A stretch of DNA of 64,000 nucleotides from Clostridiales bacterium (GCA_004557125.1 SFET01000025.1:1-64000); one strand, 5' to 3'. Counted from the first letter of the stretch, positions 17,317 through 26,561 are shown. The notes: a model not told the origin generated them from the letters alone. Made by a program: numbers and translations.

Positions 17317-18837
17317 TCAACCTCCGATGCCGAGACCGGCGATGCGGTCGTTCAGGGGATGGACGCGCTCGTACACGTCCTTGTAGATGGGATAGATCTC
17401 GTCGTAGACCTGCTTCCAGCCGGGATTGACCGGATGGGTGGAGCGGGTGGCAATCACGGAGGCCGCGTCCTCATAGCTGGCGAAGATGCCCGTGCCCACG
17501 CCCGCCAGAATGGCTGCGCCCAGGGAGGTGCATTCGCCGGGCGCGCGGTGCACTTGGGTGGTCATGCCGAACACGGCTGCGAGGATGTCGGGCCACAGGC
17601 CGCTGCGCGCGCCGCCGCCGGTGAGCAGCATGGACTGGATGGGCGTGCCGTACTCGGAGATGATCTCCGCGCAGCTGTTCAGTGCGAAGGCGATGCCCTC
17701 GTACACCGCCCGGGCGATGTGCCGCGAATCGTGGTAGAGGGTGAAGCCCATCAGCACGCCGCGGGTGTTGGGATCCCAGTAGGGCGTGCGGGAGCCCATC
17801 AGCGTGGGCAGGAACAGCAGGCCCTCCGCGCCGGGACGGATCTGCCGGGCCATGTTCTCCACACGGGAGATGTCCAGCGAACCGTCCTGACTGCCCAGCA
17901 GGTGCTTGCGCGCCCAGTCGAAGGCCGCAGCGCCGGTCTGCACGTTGCCGATCACGTGGCAGGCCTTGCCGTCGGAATCCAGATAGTTGAAGATGCGGGC
18001 TTTGGGGTCCAGCACGGGGTGATCCTGAATCTGGGAGACCCAGGCGCTGGAGCCGATGTAGGTGTAGGCGCTGCCGGGGCTGACGATGCCCGCGCCCCGG
18101 GCCGTGCAGCAGCCGCTACCGCCGCCGATGGCCACCGGTGTTCCGGTGATCAGGCCCGTGCGGTAGTACACCTGCCGGGTGATCTTGCCGCGAATATCGT
18201 GCCCGGGAATGATCTTGGGCATGCGGCTGATGTCGATGTCCAGCTCCTTTAAAAGATCTCCCGCCCAGCAGCGGTTGTTGATGTCCAGCGCCGTGGTCAG
18301 CGACGCGTCGGAGTAGTCCGTGTAGCCGATGCGCCCGGTCATGTGGGCGTAGATGTAGTCCTTGATGTTCATGAACCAGCGCGCCCGGTTGTACACCTCC
18401 GGCAGATTCTCCTTGAACCAGAGGATCTTGGGCAGGGTGTAGTGGGTGTCCAGGCGGTTGCCGGTTAGGGTGTAGAAGTGGTACTTGTTGATGACCCTGC
18501 CGATCTCCTCCACCTGAGAACCTGTGCGGCTGTCGGAGTGGATGATGTTGGGGTGCAGGGCGTTGCCCTCCGCGTCCACGGGGATGCAGCCGTTCATGGA
18601 GCCGCTGAGGCCCACGCAGGCGATGCGCTGGGGACTGACCTGCTGCAACAGCTCCCGAATGCCGTCGTACACCGCGTCCAGGATGCGGTCGGGATCCTGC
18701 TCCGACCAGTTCGGCCGCGGATATAGCGTGGGATAGTCGCGCCGCACCGAGGACAGCGCCTCGCCGCGCAGGCTGAACACGGAGCACTTGCAGCCGGTGG
18801 TTCCGGCGTCACAGGTGAGGATCAGGTCTTTTTCCAT
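17317..18837 (-). CDS. FGGY-family carbohydrate kinase (xylulokinase-like)
   Basis: A 506-residue sugar kinase of the ASKHA fold. The phosphate-1 motif is CDAGTTGCKCSVF. It also shows PNWSEQDPD, GLSGSMNGCIPVD, GGGSGCCTARGAG, the FGGY-like GLLFLPTLMGSRTPYW and the adenosine motif LLTGGGARSGLWPDI. The substrate (xylulose, or another pentulose or polyol) cannot be fixed from sequence, and no isomerase or sugar transporter is adjacent. GGAGTCCC precedes the start. It lies between a small membrane gene and the sigma-like gene in one minus-strand transcript. Confidence 0.9.
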   Translation of the reverse strand: MEKDLILTCDAGTTGCKCSVFSLRGEALSSVRRDYPTLYPRPNWSEQDPDRILDAVYDGIRELLQQVSPQRIACVGLSGSMNGCIPVDAEGNALHPNIIHSDSRTGSQVEEIGRVINKYHFYTLTGNRLDTHYTLPKILWFKENLPEVYNRARWFMNIKDYIYAHMTGRIGYTDYSDASLTTALDINNRCWAGDLLKELDIDISRMPKIIPGHDIRGKITRQVYYRTGLITGTPVAIGGGSGCCTARGAGIVSPGSAYTYIGSSAWVSQIQDHPVLDPKARIFNYLDSDGKACHVIGNVQTGAAAFDWARKHLLGSQDGSLDISRVENMARQIRPGAEGLLFLPTLMGSRTPYWDPNTRGVLMGFTLYHDSRHIARAVYEGIAFALNSCAEIISEYGTPIQSMLLTGGGARSGLWPDILAAVFGMTTQVHRAPGECTSLGAAILAGVGTGIFASYEDAASVIATRSTHPVNPGWKQVYDEIYPIYKDVYERVHPLNDRIAGLGIGG

Positions 18838-18853
18838 GCTGGGACTCCTTTTG

Positions 18854-19237
18854 TCACTTTTTCTTTTGCCGCTGGTTGAGCACCTCGCCCGTGGCCGCGC
18901 CCACCAGGGAGACGAAGCCGCAGAGGAACACCGGCCCTGCGGAGGGGGCGTATCCCCAGACCAGCACGTAGCCCACGAACAGCATCACCGGCGGTGCGAT
19001 CCACGCGGCGTAGTTGAGTAGGCCATTGCGGGTGGCGATGCAGGCGGAGACGAAGCCGGCGATGGAGGAGAGGCCCCACATGCACAGGTTGTGGATCGCA
19101 CCGCCCAGCCACAGGCTCAGCGAGAGCGGCAGGGCGATCAGCAGCGACGAAACGATCTGGATCAGCAGCACCCACAGCCAGTGCAAACGGCCGTGGCGGC
19201 GCCCGGATCGGTTGCCGGAATGCAATTTCGTGCCCAT
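18854..19237 (-). CDS. small four-helix membrane protein
   Basis: A 127-residue protein with a basic N-terminus (HSGNRSGRRHGRLH) and four hydrophobic helices, ending in a basic tail. The layout recalls the small TIGR04086/YrzE-type membrane proteins of Firmicutes, but I see no decisive motif. The start at 19237 is set by AAGGGAG just upstream and by the promoter at 19290-19319; the longer open frame to 19435 is rejected. It is the first gene of the minus-strand operon with the FGGY kinase. Confidence 0.65.
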   Translation of the reverse strand: MGTKLHSGNRSGRRHGRLHWLWVLLIQIVSSLLIALPLSLSLWLGGAIHNLCMWGLSSIAGFVSACIATRNGLLNYAAWIAPPVMLFVGYVLVWGYAPSAGPVFLCGFVSLVGAATGEVLNQRQKKK

Positions 19238-19289
19238 TTTGACTCCCTTCAGGCGCGCTTGGAACGCGCATTCTGATCTATTATCTTTC

Positions 19290-19319
19290 ATTATAACATC
19301 AAAGGTCAATGCATGACAA
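19290..19319 (-). promoter_or_regulatory. promoter of the membrane protein / FGGY kinase operon
   Basis: Minus strand: TTGTCA (19314-19319), 18-base spacer, TATAAT (19290-19295). Transcription would start near 19283. Confidence 0.75.
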
Positions 19320-19434
19320 CCGGGCCGGGAAAATTTCGGTTCTATAATTCCATTAGGAGAATATAATTCTAATGGTCGATTCAACCTGTGTTTGGAATCC
19401 GATAAACTAAGGGAAAAGGTGAAATGGTGGGTCA

Positions 19435-19752
19435 ATGGAGATGCTTTATGAGGATTTCGGGCGGCGCGTGCGTCAACAGAGGAACGCGCTGCAGATCACA
19501 CAGGAGAAGCTGTCGGAGCGCGCAGGAATCAGCCTGTCGTTCCTGGGCCACATCGAGCGGGGCACGCGCAAGGCGAGCCTGGATACTGTGGTCAAGCTTT
19601 GCAATGCGCTGAAGGTTTCACCAAGCATTCTTTTACAGGATTCGCTGGACAACGATCTGCTGGGAGATCGCAATCAGTCGCTTTCGGAGGATCAGCGCAA
19701 GCTGCTGCGGGAAATTTCCAACCGGATTATCGAGTACAACGAGTTGAAGTAA
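19435..19752 (+). CDS. XRE-family helix-turn-helix regulator
   Basis: A 105-residue protein made of one Cro/CI-type HTH domain (residues about 8-65: RVRQQRNALQITQEKLSERA, then SLSFLGHIERGTRKASLDTV) plus a short helical tail. It probably binds DNA as a dimer. The target is unknown; the nearest candidates are the divergent membrane/FGGY operon and the yerC promoter downstream. An alternative ATG lies 6 bases inside (19441). Confidence 0.85.
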   Translation: MEMLYEDFGRRVRQQRNALQITQEKLSERAGISLSFLGHIERGTRKASLDTVVKLCNALKVSPSILLQDSLDNDLLGDRNQSLSEDQRKLLREISNRIIEYNELK

Positions 19753-19775
19753 ACGGCGCATGTGCGCACGGCGGG

Positions 19776-19803
19776 AGGACAGAATCCTTTGGGATTCTGT
19801 CCT
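19776..19803 (+). terminator. hairpin after the XRE gene
   Basis: AGGACAGAATCC (19776-19787) and GGATTCTGTCCT (19792-19803) form a perfect 12-bp stem with a TTTG loop. No T-run follows, so it may be a weak terminator or an mRNA-end stabiliser. Confidence 0.5.
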
Positions 19804-19834
19804 CTGTGCAATTCACGGACGATGGAATTGACCC

Positions 19835-19863
19835 TTGACGCAGGGGCATTTTCGGGGTATAAT
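19835..19863 (+). promoter_or_regulatory. promoter of yerC-pcrA-ligA
   Basis: TTGACG (19835-19840), 17-base spacer, TATAAT (19858-19863). Near-consensus. Confidence 0.88.
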
Positions 19864-19870
19864 GTTGTTA

Positions 19871-19884
19871 ACACATTAAAGTGT
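19871..19884. promoter_or_regulatory. candidate operator at the yerC transcription start
   Basis: Inverted repeat ACAC-ATTAAA-GTGT overlapping the expected +1, preceded by GTTAAC at 19867-19872. The position is right for repression. Autoregulation by the TrpR-like YerC is a guess. Confidence 0.3.
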
Positions 19885-19903
19885 GAAAGCCGGTGACATC
19901 GAG

Positions 19904-20203
19904 ATGTTTGAATCCAGGTTGCAGAGTGAGCGCGTGGACCTGCTGGCGAAGGCCTTTCTGGCGATGGAGAGCGTGGAGGACTGCTATCGCCTGTTCGAGG
20001 ACCTGTTCACCATCCGGGAGGTGCAGGATCTCAGCTCCCGCATGGAGATTGCGCTGATGCTGCACGACAAGACCACCTACAACGAAATCGTGGAAAAGAC
20101 GGGCGCATCCACCGCCACCATCGGCCGCGTGAACCGCGCGCTGAACTATGGAGCCGGGGGATATGAGCGCGTGATTGAAAGGCTAAAGGACAAAAAGGAA
20201 TGA
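19904..20203 (+). CDS. yerC: YerC/YecD family TrpR-related protein
   Basis: A 99-residue TrpR-superfamily helical protein. The family pattern is clear: AMESVEDCYRLFEDLFTIREV, SSRMEIALMLHDKTTYNEI and the HTH segment TGASTATIGRVNRALNYG. Its ligand and operators are not settled in the literature I know. It begins a yerC-pcrA-ligA block conserved in Firmicutes. ATG 19904 is preferred (GGTGA eight bases upstream); GTG 19883 in the same frame lies almost at the transcription start. pcrA begins 4 bases after its stop. Confidence 0.88.
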   Translation: MFESRLQSERVDLLAKAFLAMESVEDCYRLFEDLFTIREVQDLSSRMEIALMLHDKTTYNEIVEKTGASTATIGRVNRALNYGAGGYERVIERLKDKKE

Positions 20204-20207
20204 ACCG

Positions 20208-22478
20208 ATGAATTATTTGGATAAACTGAATCCCGAGCAGCGCGCCGCCGTCGAACAGACGCAGGGGCCGCTGCTTGTTTTGGCGGGTGCGGGCAGCGGC
20301 AAGACCCGCGTGCTCACCTGCCGCATCGCCCATCTGATCGACAGCGGCGTGCCCGCATGGCGAATCCTGGCCATCACCTTCACCAACAAGGCGGCCCGGG
20401 AGATGGTGGAGCGCGTGGACAGCCTCACCGGCGAGTCCGGCAAGGACGCCTGGGTGTCCACCTTCCACTCCTGCTGCGCGCGCATCCTGAGAAGGGACAT
20501 CGAGAAGCTGGGCTACAAGCGGGAGTTCGTCATCTACGACGAGGACGACCGCATGACGGTGATCAAGGGCGTGGCGAAGCAGCTGGGCCTGAGCGACAAG
20601 GAGTACCCGCCCAAGGCCATCAAGGCGGCCATCTCCGACGCGAAGAACCGCATGCTCACGCCCCGCGAGTGGCTGAAGGATGCGGGCGACAACTTCCGCA
20701 ACCGCAGGCTGTGCGAGGCCTATGAAAAGTATGAGATCGCGCTGCGGGGCAACAATGCCCTAGACTTCGACGATTTGCTGATCAAGACGCTGGAGCTGCT
20801 GAGCGAGCATCCGCCGGTGCTGCAGTACTACCAGGACAAGTTCGACTATGTGCTGGTGGACGAGTATCAGGACACGAACATCGCCCAGTACCAGTTCGTG
20901 CGGCTGATGGCCGGCAGCAAGCGCAACCTGTGCGTGGTGGGCGACGACGACCAGTCCATCTACGGCTGGCGCGGCGCGGACATCCGCAACATATTGGAAT
21001 TCGAGAAGGACTTCCCGGACTGCAAGGTCATCAAGCTGGAGCAGAACTACCGATCCACCGCCAACATTCTGGACGCGGCCAACCAGGTGATCGCCCACAA
21101 CGCCGGGCGCAAGGAGAAGGCGCTGTGGACCCAGTGCGATCCCGGCGACAAGGTGGGCCTGTACCATGCCATGGACGAGCGCGACGAGGCCGCCTTTGCG
21201 GCGCTGATGTCGAAGAAACTGATCAATCAGGGCATTCGCCCCGGCGAGATCGCGGTGCTCTACCGCACCAACGCCCAGTCGCGCGTGCTTGAAGAGGCCT
21301 TCGTGCGCGCGGGCGTGCCCAACCGCATCTACGGCGGCCAGAGGTTCTACGACCGCAAGGAGGTCAAGGATCTGATCGCCTACATGCGCGCGCTGGTGAA
21401 CCCGGACGACGATGTGTCCGTGCGGCGCATCATCAACGAGCCCAAGCGCGGCATCGGCGACAGCACTGTGGAGGCGCTGGCGCTGTACGCGGGGGAGAAC
21501 GACCTCTCCCTGATGGCGGCGGCGCTGGACAGCGAGGGCGCGGGGCTGAGCAGTCGCGCGCAGCGGCTGGTGGGCGGCTTTGCCGATCTGATGGTGGAGC
21601 TGACCGAGGCCATGTACAGCATGAGCATCACGGAGTTCACCTCCGCGCTGATCGAAAAGACGGGCTACGTCAAGGCGCTGGAGGAGAGCAAGACCGAGGA
21701 GAACCAGACCCGCATTGAGAACATCCGAGAGCTGGAGGGTGCGGTCTCGGAGTTCGCGCGCTTGAACCCCGAGGGCACGCTGACCGACTTTTTGGAGAAC
21801 GTGGCGCTGATCACCGACGTGGACAACCTGAATGAGACGAGCGGTGCGGTGACGCTGATGACGCTGCACTCCGCCAAGGGCCTGGAGTTCGACGCGGTGT
21901 TTCTGGTGGGCATGGAGGAGGGCGTGTTCCCCCTCAGCCGCGCGCTGTTCGACGAGACGGCGCTGGAGGAGGAGCGCAGGCTGGCCTACGTGGGCATCAC
22001 CCGCGCGAAGAAGAAGCTGTACCTGAGCCACGCCCACACCCGCATGCTGTACAACGCGCGCTCGGCGAACCAGCTCTCCCGCTTCGTCAGCGAGATTCCC
22101 CAGCGGCTGATTCAGGAGGGCGCGGTGAAATCCCAGACCCGCGTGCCCATGCCACCGCGCAGATCGTATGAGGATGCGCCCCGCTCCGGCAGCTATACCT
22201 CCCGTCCTGCGCCCCAAACGCGTGGGGAGAAGCCGTCCGGCAAGCCTGCGCTGAACATCCCCGGCCTGCAAAAGGGTTTCGGCGGTGGACAGAGCGCGCC
22301 CCAGCGGAGCCTGAAACTCTTCCGCGAGGGGGACAGCGTGATCCATGCGGTGTTCGGGCGCGGACGCGTGGAGGCGGTGGAAGGCGAGGGCGGCGATCAG
22401 AAGGTGATCGTGGCCTTCGAAAGCGGTGCAAAAAAGCGCTTTTCCGCGAACATCGCCCCGCTGCGCAAGCTGAACTGA
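20208..22478 (+). CDS. pcrA: ATP-dependent DNA helicase PcrA/UvrD
   Basis: A 756-residue superfamily 1A helicase, 3'-5', for repair and rolling-circle replication. All motifs are visible: LAGAGSGKTRVL (I), AITFTNKAARE (Ia), VDEYQDTN (II), GDDDQSIYGWRGAD (III), EQNYRST (IV), TLHSAKGLEFDAVFLVGMEE (V) and LAYVGITRAKK (VI). The C-terminal tail has the compact GDSVIHAVFGRGRVEAVEG fold typical of Gram-positive PcrA, which contacts RNA polymerase. Confidence 0.97.
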   Translation: MNYLDKLNPEQRAAVEQTQGPLLVLAGAGSGKTRVLTCRIAHLIDSGVPAWRILAITFTNKAAREMVERVDSLTGESGKDAWVSTFHSCCARILRRDIEKLGYKREFVIYDEDDRMTVIKGVAKQLGLSDKEYPPKAIKAAISDAKNRMLTPREWLKDAGDNFRNRRLCEAYEKYEIALRGNNALDFDDLLIKTLELLSEHPPVLQYYQDKFDYVLVDEYQDTNIAQYQFVRLMAGSKRNLCVVGDDDQSIYGWRGADIRNILEFEKDFPDCKVIKLEQNYRSTANILDAANQVIAHNAGRKEKALWTQCDPGDKVGLYHAMDERDEAAFAALMSKKLINQGIRPGEIAVLYRTNAQSRVLEEAFVRAGVPNRIYGGQRFYDRKEVKDLIAYMRALVNPDDDVSVRRIINEPKRGIGDSTVEALALYAGENDLSLMAAALDSEGAGLSSRAQRLVGGFADLMVELTEAMYSMSITEFTSALIEKTGYVKALEESKTEENQTRIENIRELEGAVSEFARLNPEGTLTDFLENVALITDVDNLNETSGAVTLMTLHSAKGLEFDAVFLVGMEEGVFPLSRALFDETALEEERRLAYVGITRAKKKLYLSHAHTRMLYNARSANQLSRFVSEIPQRLIQEGAVKSQTRVPMPPRRSYEDAPRSGSYTSRPAPQTRGEKPSGKPALNIPGLQKGFGGGQSAPQRSLKLFREGDSVIHAVFGRGRVEAVEGEGGDQKVIVAFESGAKKRFSANIAPLRKLN

Positions 22479-22548
22479 GGGAATAGCTTCTATATAGAAT
22501 GGCAACAATTGACATGAAATATTTGAACCTGAGAACGGAGGTTCTGCG

Positions 22549-24470
22549 ATGAACCGAATGCGCGAGCTGGTGGACCGGCTCAACGAAACGGCATATCAGT
22601 ACTACACGCTGGACGCGCCTACGATCTCCGACAAGGAGTGGGACGCGCTCTACGACGAGCTCGTGCGTCTCGAAAAGGAGACGGGCGAGCGCCTGCCGGA
22701 TTCCCCCACGCGGCGCGTGGGCGGCGCGGTGCTGCCGGGCTTCGAGCCCCACACCCATCTGGCGCGGCTGTGGAGCATGGGCAGAAGCTGCGGCTGGAGG
22801 CGGGACTTCCGGCGCTCAAGTACGTGGTGGAGCATAAGTTTGACGGCCTGACGGTGAATCTGACCTATGAGGGCGGTCATCTGGTGGGCGCGGCGACCCG
22901 CGGCAACGGCGTGACCGGCGAGGAAATTTTGCAGCAGGCGCTCACCATCCGCACGATTCCGGTGCGCATCCCCTACGAGGGCCGCATGGAGGTGCACGGC
23001 GAGGCGTTCATGAAGCTCTCCACGCTGGAAAACTACAACAAAACTGCCAAGGAGCCTTTGAAGAACCCCCGCAACGCCGCCGCGGGCGCGCTGCGCAACC
23101 TGGATCCGGCGGTGACGGCTGCGCGCAAGCTGTCCGCCTGCTTCTACGACGTGGGCTACATCGAGGGCAGGAGCTTTGCCGACCAGCGCGAGATGCTGGA
23201 TTTCCTGCGGGAGAACCGCTTCCCGGTGTCCGGCTGTGAGGTGTACGCCGACACGCTGGATGCCGCCATCGACGCGGTGCACGCGGTGGAGGCCTCGCGC
23301 GCGGATTTGGACTACATGATCGACGGCGCGGTGATCAAGATTACGGACTTCGCCACCCGCGAGGCTCTGGGCTACACGGACAAGTTCCCCCGCTGGGCGG
23401 TGGCCTACAAGTTCGAGGCCGAGGAGGTCACCACGACCCTCGAGGACGTGACCTGGCAGATCGGCCGCACCGGCAAGCTCACGCCCCTGGCCCACGTGTC
23501 GCCTGTGGAGCTGGCCGGGGCTACAGTCAAGCGCGCCACGCTGAACAACTGGCAGGACATCCAGCGCAAGCGGGTGAAGATCGGTGCGAAGGTGTGGATC
23601 CGCCGCTCCAACGAGGTCATCCCGGAGATCATGGGCCGGGTGGACGAATATGTCGAGGGTGAGCGCGACGTTCAAAAGCCGGAGGTCTGCCCGGCCTGCG
23701 GAACGCCGCTTACAGAGATCGGCGCGCACCTGTTCTGTCCCAACCGGGACGGCTGCAAGCCCCAGATCGTGATGCGCCTGAGCCACTTCGCCAGCCGCGA
23801 CGCCATGGACATCGACACCTTCTCCGAAAAGACCGCCGCCCAGCTGGTGGACGCGGGGCTCTTGCAGGAGGCCGATCAGCTCTACGCCCTCACGAAGGAG
23901 CAGCTCTGCGCGCTGGAGCGCTTCGGCGAAAAGAAGGCGGAAAACCTGCTGAAGGCCATCGAGAAGAGCAAGAAGTGCAGCCTTGCAGCATTCATCTACG
24001 CCATCGGCATCCCCGGCATCGGCGCAAAGACCGCCCGCGACCTTGCGGAGCGCTACCGCAGCGTGGACGCGCTGCGCGCGGCAAAGCGCGAGGAGCTGGT
24101 TCAGATGGACGACGTGGGCGGGATTCTGGCCGACTCCGTCGCGGGTTTCTTCGAGGATGAAGCGAACCTTCGCCTGATCTCGGCGCTGCTGGCTGCGGGC
24201 GTTGCCCCGGAGGCCCCCGCGCAGGCGGCGGTCGGAGGCCCCTTCGAGGGCATGACCGTGGTGGTCACGGGAACGCTTTCGAGCTTCTCCCGCGCCGAGG
24301 CCGAGGAGGCCGTGCGCAATGCGGGTGGCAGGGCGGCGGGATCGGTGTCGAAAAAGACCAGCCTGGTGGTGGCCGGGGAGAACGCGGGAAGCAAACTGGA
24401 CAAGGCCAACGCCCTGGGGATCGAGGTCATCGGCGAGGCGGAATTCCTGGCGCGACTGGGTCTGGCCTGA
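22549..24470 (+). pseudogene. ligA: NAD-dependent DNA ligase LigA, frame broken by an internal deletion
   Basis: NAD-dependent DNA ligase, essential for joining nicks, read in two frames. 22549 to about 22780 encodes the NMN-binding Ia domain (YYTLDAPTISDKEWDALYDE, DSPTRRVGG, HLARLWSM). From about 22782 the next frame resumes at QKLRLEAGLPALKYVVEHKF with the adenylation lysine of KFDG, then the OB fold, four-Cys zinc finger (CPACG...C...C), HhH repeats and BRCT domain. The conserved segment normally between WSM and the EKL helix (some 15-17 residues) is missing, so this is a deletion of length 1 modulo 3, not a simple one-base slip. GGAGG precedes the ATG. Either an assembly collapse or a true lesion. 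Confidence 0.85.
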
Positions 24471-24508
24471 GGCGAATTGTGCGCGCAGCTGTAAATTTCT
24501 GTAAACCG

Positions 24509-24537
24509 GTGAAAAAACGTGCGCTTTATGGTATAAT
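24509..24537 (+). promoter_or_regulatory. promoter of the yicC-gmk-rpoZ group
   Basis: GTGAAA (24509-24514), 17-base spacer, TATAAT (24532-24537) with an extended -10 (TGGTATAAT). Confidence 0.78.
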
Positions 24538-24567
24538 AGCTAAAGATTCTAATGTGGAGGCCTGTCT

Positions 24568-25452
24568 ATGTTGAGTATGACCGGCTACGGCCGTGCGATG
24601 CGGGATGTGGACGGACGACAGCTGACGATCGAGCTCAAGAGCGTGAATCACCGCTTTCTGGATCTGTCCTTCCGCATGCCCCGCAATTTGATGTTTCTGG
24701 AGGACGATGCGCGCAAGCTGATCGGTGCGCGCCTTGCCCGCGGTCATGTGGATGTGTTCATGACCTACCGCAACATGCGCAGCGACGCGCGCAAGGTTCA
24801 GGTGGATCGCGCGCTGTTTGACGCATACGCTTCCGCCTTGAGCGGACTTACCGATTCCGGCGTGGAGGATGACCGCAGCCTGATGAACATCGCCCGCCTG
24901 CCGGACGTGCTGGTGGTGACGGAGGCGGAGGAGGATCAGGACGCGCTGCGCGCGCTGCTGAAGGAGACGCTGGACGCGGCGGTTGATCAACTGGTGGAGA
25001 TGCGCCGCCGGGAGGGCGCGGAGATGAAGAAGGATCTCGCCTTCCGCACCGACCGCATTGAGGAGATGACCAACGCGGTGGAGGCGCGCTATCCCGAGAC
25101 GGTGGAGGAGTACACCCGCCGCCTGCGCGCGTCCATCGAGGAACTGATCGGCAAGAACGTGGACGAGACCCGGTTGCTGACCGAGGTGGCCGTGATGGCC
25201 GACCGCAGCGCCATCGCCGAGGAGACGGTGCGCCTGCACGCCCACATCGCCCAGCTGCGCGAGTGCCTGGAGAAGGCCGAGCCGGTGGGCCGCGGTGCAG
25301 GAGCTGAATCGGGAGGTCAACACGATCTCCTCCAAGTCCCAGGATGTGCCGATCACCCAGCTGGTGGTGGGCATGAAGGCAGAGATCGAGAAGCTGCGCG
25401 AACAGCTGCAGAACATCGAATAGGAACCAAAGACGATAAGTGGAAGGAATGA
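24568..25452 (+). CDS. yicC: YicC family endoribonuclease, 3' end frameshifted
   Basis: A YicC/YloC-type protein; family members are reported to have endoribonuclease activity. SMTGYGRAMRDVDGRQLTIE, KSVNHRFLDLSFRMP and EEYTRRLRASIEELIGKNVD are typical. After HIAQLRECLEKAEPVGR (base 25293) the frame is lost: the conserved end VQELNREVNTISSKSQDVPI...LREQLQNIE continues in another frame and stops at 25423. The family has KLDFL between GR and VQELNRE, so about 14 bases are missing. As read, the last 50 residues are spurious. GTGGAGG precedes the ATG. Confidence 0.88.
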   Translation: MLSMTGYGRAMRDVDGRQLTIELKSVNHRFLDLSFRMPRNLMFLEDDARKLIGARLARGHVDVFMTYRNMRSDARKVQVDRALFDAYASALSGLTDSGVEDDRSLMNIARLPDVLVVTEAEEDQDALRALLKETLDAAVDQLVEMRRREGAEMKKDLAFRTDRIEEMTNAVEARYPETVEEYTRRLRASIEELIGKNVDETRLLTEVAVMADRSAIAEETVRLHAHIAQLRECLEKAEPVGRGAGAESGGQHDLLQVPGCADHPAGGGHEGRDREAARTAAEHRIGTKDDKWKE

Positions 25453-25458
25453 TTGCCA

Positions 25459-26097
25459 ATGGCTAAGCGTGGAATGCTCTTTGTCATTTCGGGCCCCGCA
25501 GGTGCGGGCAAGTCCGAAATCGTAAAGACCCTGCTCAGAAAGCATCCGGATGTGCATCTGTCCGTGTCCTGCACGACCCGCGCACCCCGGGAGGGCGAGA
25601 TCAATGGCGTACATTATCACTTTGTGACCGAGGAACGCTTCGACGAACTGATCAGGGAAGACGCATTCTACGAGTGGGCGCACGTCCATCAGAACCGCTA
25701 CGGCACGCTGAAGGAGGTCGTCCGCAAGCAGCTTAACGAGGGCAACGACCTGATTCTGGAGATCGACGTGCAGGGCTGCCAGCAGGTGCTCAAGCTGAAT
25801 CCCGACGCAGTGGGCATCTTTGTATGTCCCCCCAGCCGCGACAACCTGGAGAAGCGGCTGCGCAATCGCGGCACCGAAACCGAGGAATCCATCCGCGTGC
25901 GGCTGAACAACGTGGCCGGCGAGGTGGCCACCGCCTACACCTACGACTATGTGATCATCCATCAGGACTGGAGCGACGTGCCCAACGCCCTGGAGATCGC
26001 CGCCGACGAGGTGTATGCCATCATCTCGGCAAAGCGCTGCGAGCTGGAGAACCGCCGCGCATTTCTGGATCAGCTGAGCGCACAGCTGCGCGCCTGA
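25459..26097 (+). CDS. gmk: guanylate kinase
   Basis: A 212-residue enzyme that phosphorylates GMP to GDP. The P-loop is SGPAGAGKSEIVK, followed by SVSCTTRAPREGEINGVHYHF (GMP binding) and LEIDVQGCQQVL. The start is ATG 25459 with GGAAGGA ten bases upstream. It follows yicC directly; the remA-type gene often found between the two is absent. rpoZ follows. Confidence 0.96.
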   Translation: MAKRGMLFVISGPAGAGKSEIVKTLLRKHPDVHLSVSCTTRAPREGEINGVHYHFVTEERFDELIREDAFYEWAHVHQNRYGTLKEVVRKQLNEGNDLILEIDVQGCQQVLKLNPDAVGIFVCPPSRDNLEKRLRNRGTETEESIRVRLNNVAGEVATAYTYDYVIIHQDWSDVPNALEIAADEVYAIISAKRCELENRRAFLDQLSAQLRA

Positions 26098-26163
26098 TCC
26101 GTCCATACGACAGACCCTGCCCGAAGGGGCCTTTATGAAACTGATACAGGAGGTAAACCGTAT

Positions 26164-26382
26164 ATGATGACCGAACCGCCCATTGGCGAACTGCTGAGCA
26201 AGGTGGATTGCCGCTATACGCTGGCCGTGGAAGCGTCCATGCGCGCGCGGGAGCTGATCGGTGGCAGCCTGCCGCTGATCGATACCAAGGACAGCAACCC
26301 GCTCACCATCGCGATCGAGGAGATCAACCGCGGGCTGATCACCTATTCCCGCAATGAGGACGCTGAGAACGAGGAAGACTGA
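26164..26382 (+). CDS. rpoZ: RNA polymerase omega subunit
   Basis: A 72-residue omega subunit that helps fold the beta-prime subunit. It shows the family segments NPLTIAIEEINRGLITY and RYTLAVEASMRARELI. ACAGGAGG lies before the tandem ATG codons (26164 and 26167). gmk-rpoZ-coaBC is the usual Firmicute order. Confidence 0.92.
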   Translation: MMTEPPIGELLSKVDCRYTLAVEASMRARELIGGSLPLIDTKDSNPLTIAIEEINRGLITYSRNEDAENEED

Positions 26383-26492
26383 CCGTTCACAAAAACTGAA
26401 CAGGGACAGAGCTGCATCACCTGCGGTGCATGCCGCCGGCGTGCGCTGCGGCCCAGCCGCAGAAGAGCGCAAATTCCAAATCCAAACCTGAC

Positions 26493-26532
26493 GCGAAAAC
26501 CCGATTTTTTGAAAACGAAGATCGGTTTTCGC
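26493..26532 (+). terminator. hairpin between rpoZ and coaBC
   Basis: GCGAAAACCCGAT (26493-26505) pairs with ATCGGTTTTCGC (26521-26532) with one bulged C, followed by TTGTTGTG. It lacks a solid T-run; a partial terminator or attenuator is likely in this 179-base gap. Confidence 0.5.
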
Positions 26533-26561
26533 TTGTTGTGTTGATCTGAAAGGGGTAGAAC

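Noticed and set aside
16479..19803. GAATCC/GGATTC cores in terminators at 16479 and 19776 as copies of the 39.7-kb element
   Set aside because: Only the short palindromic core is shared; the junction, linker and second arm are absent.
22509..22514. TTGACA as a separate ligA promoter
   Set aside because: No -10-like hexamer lies 15-19 bases downstream.
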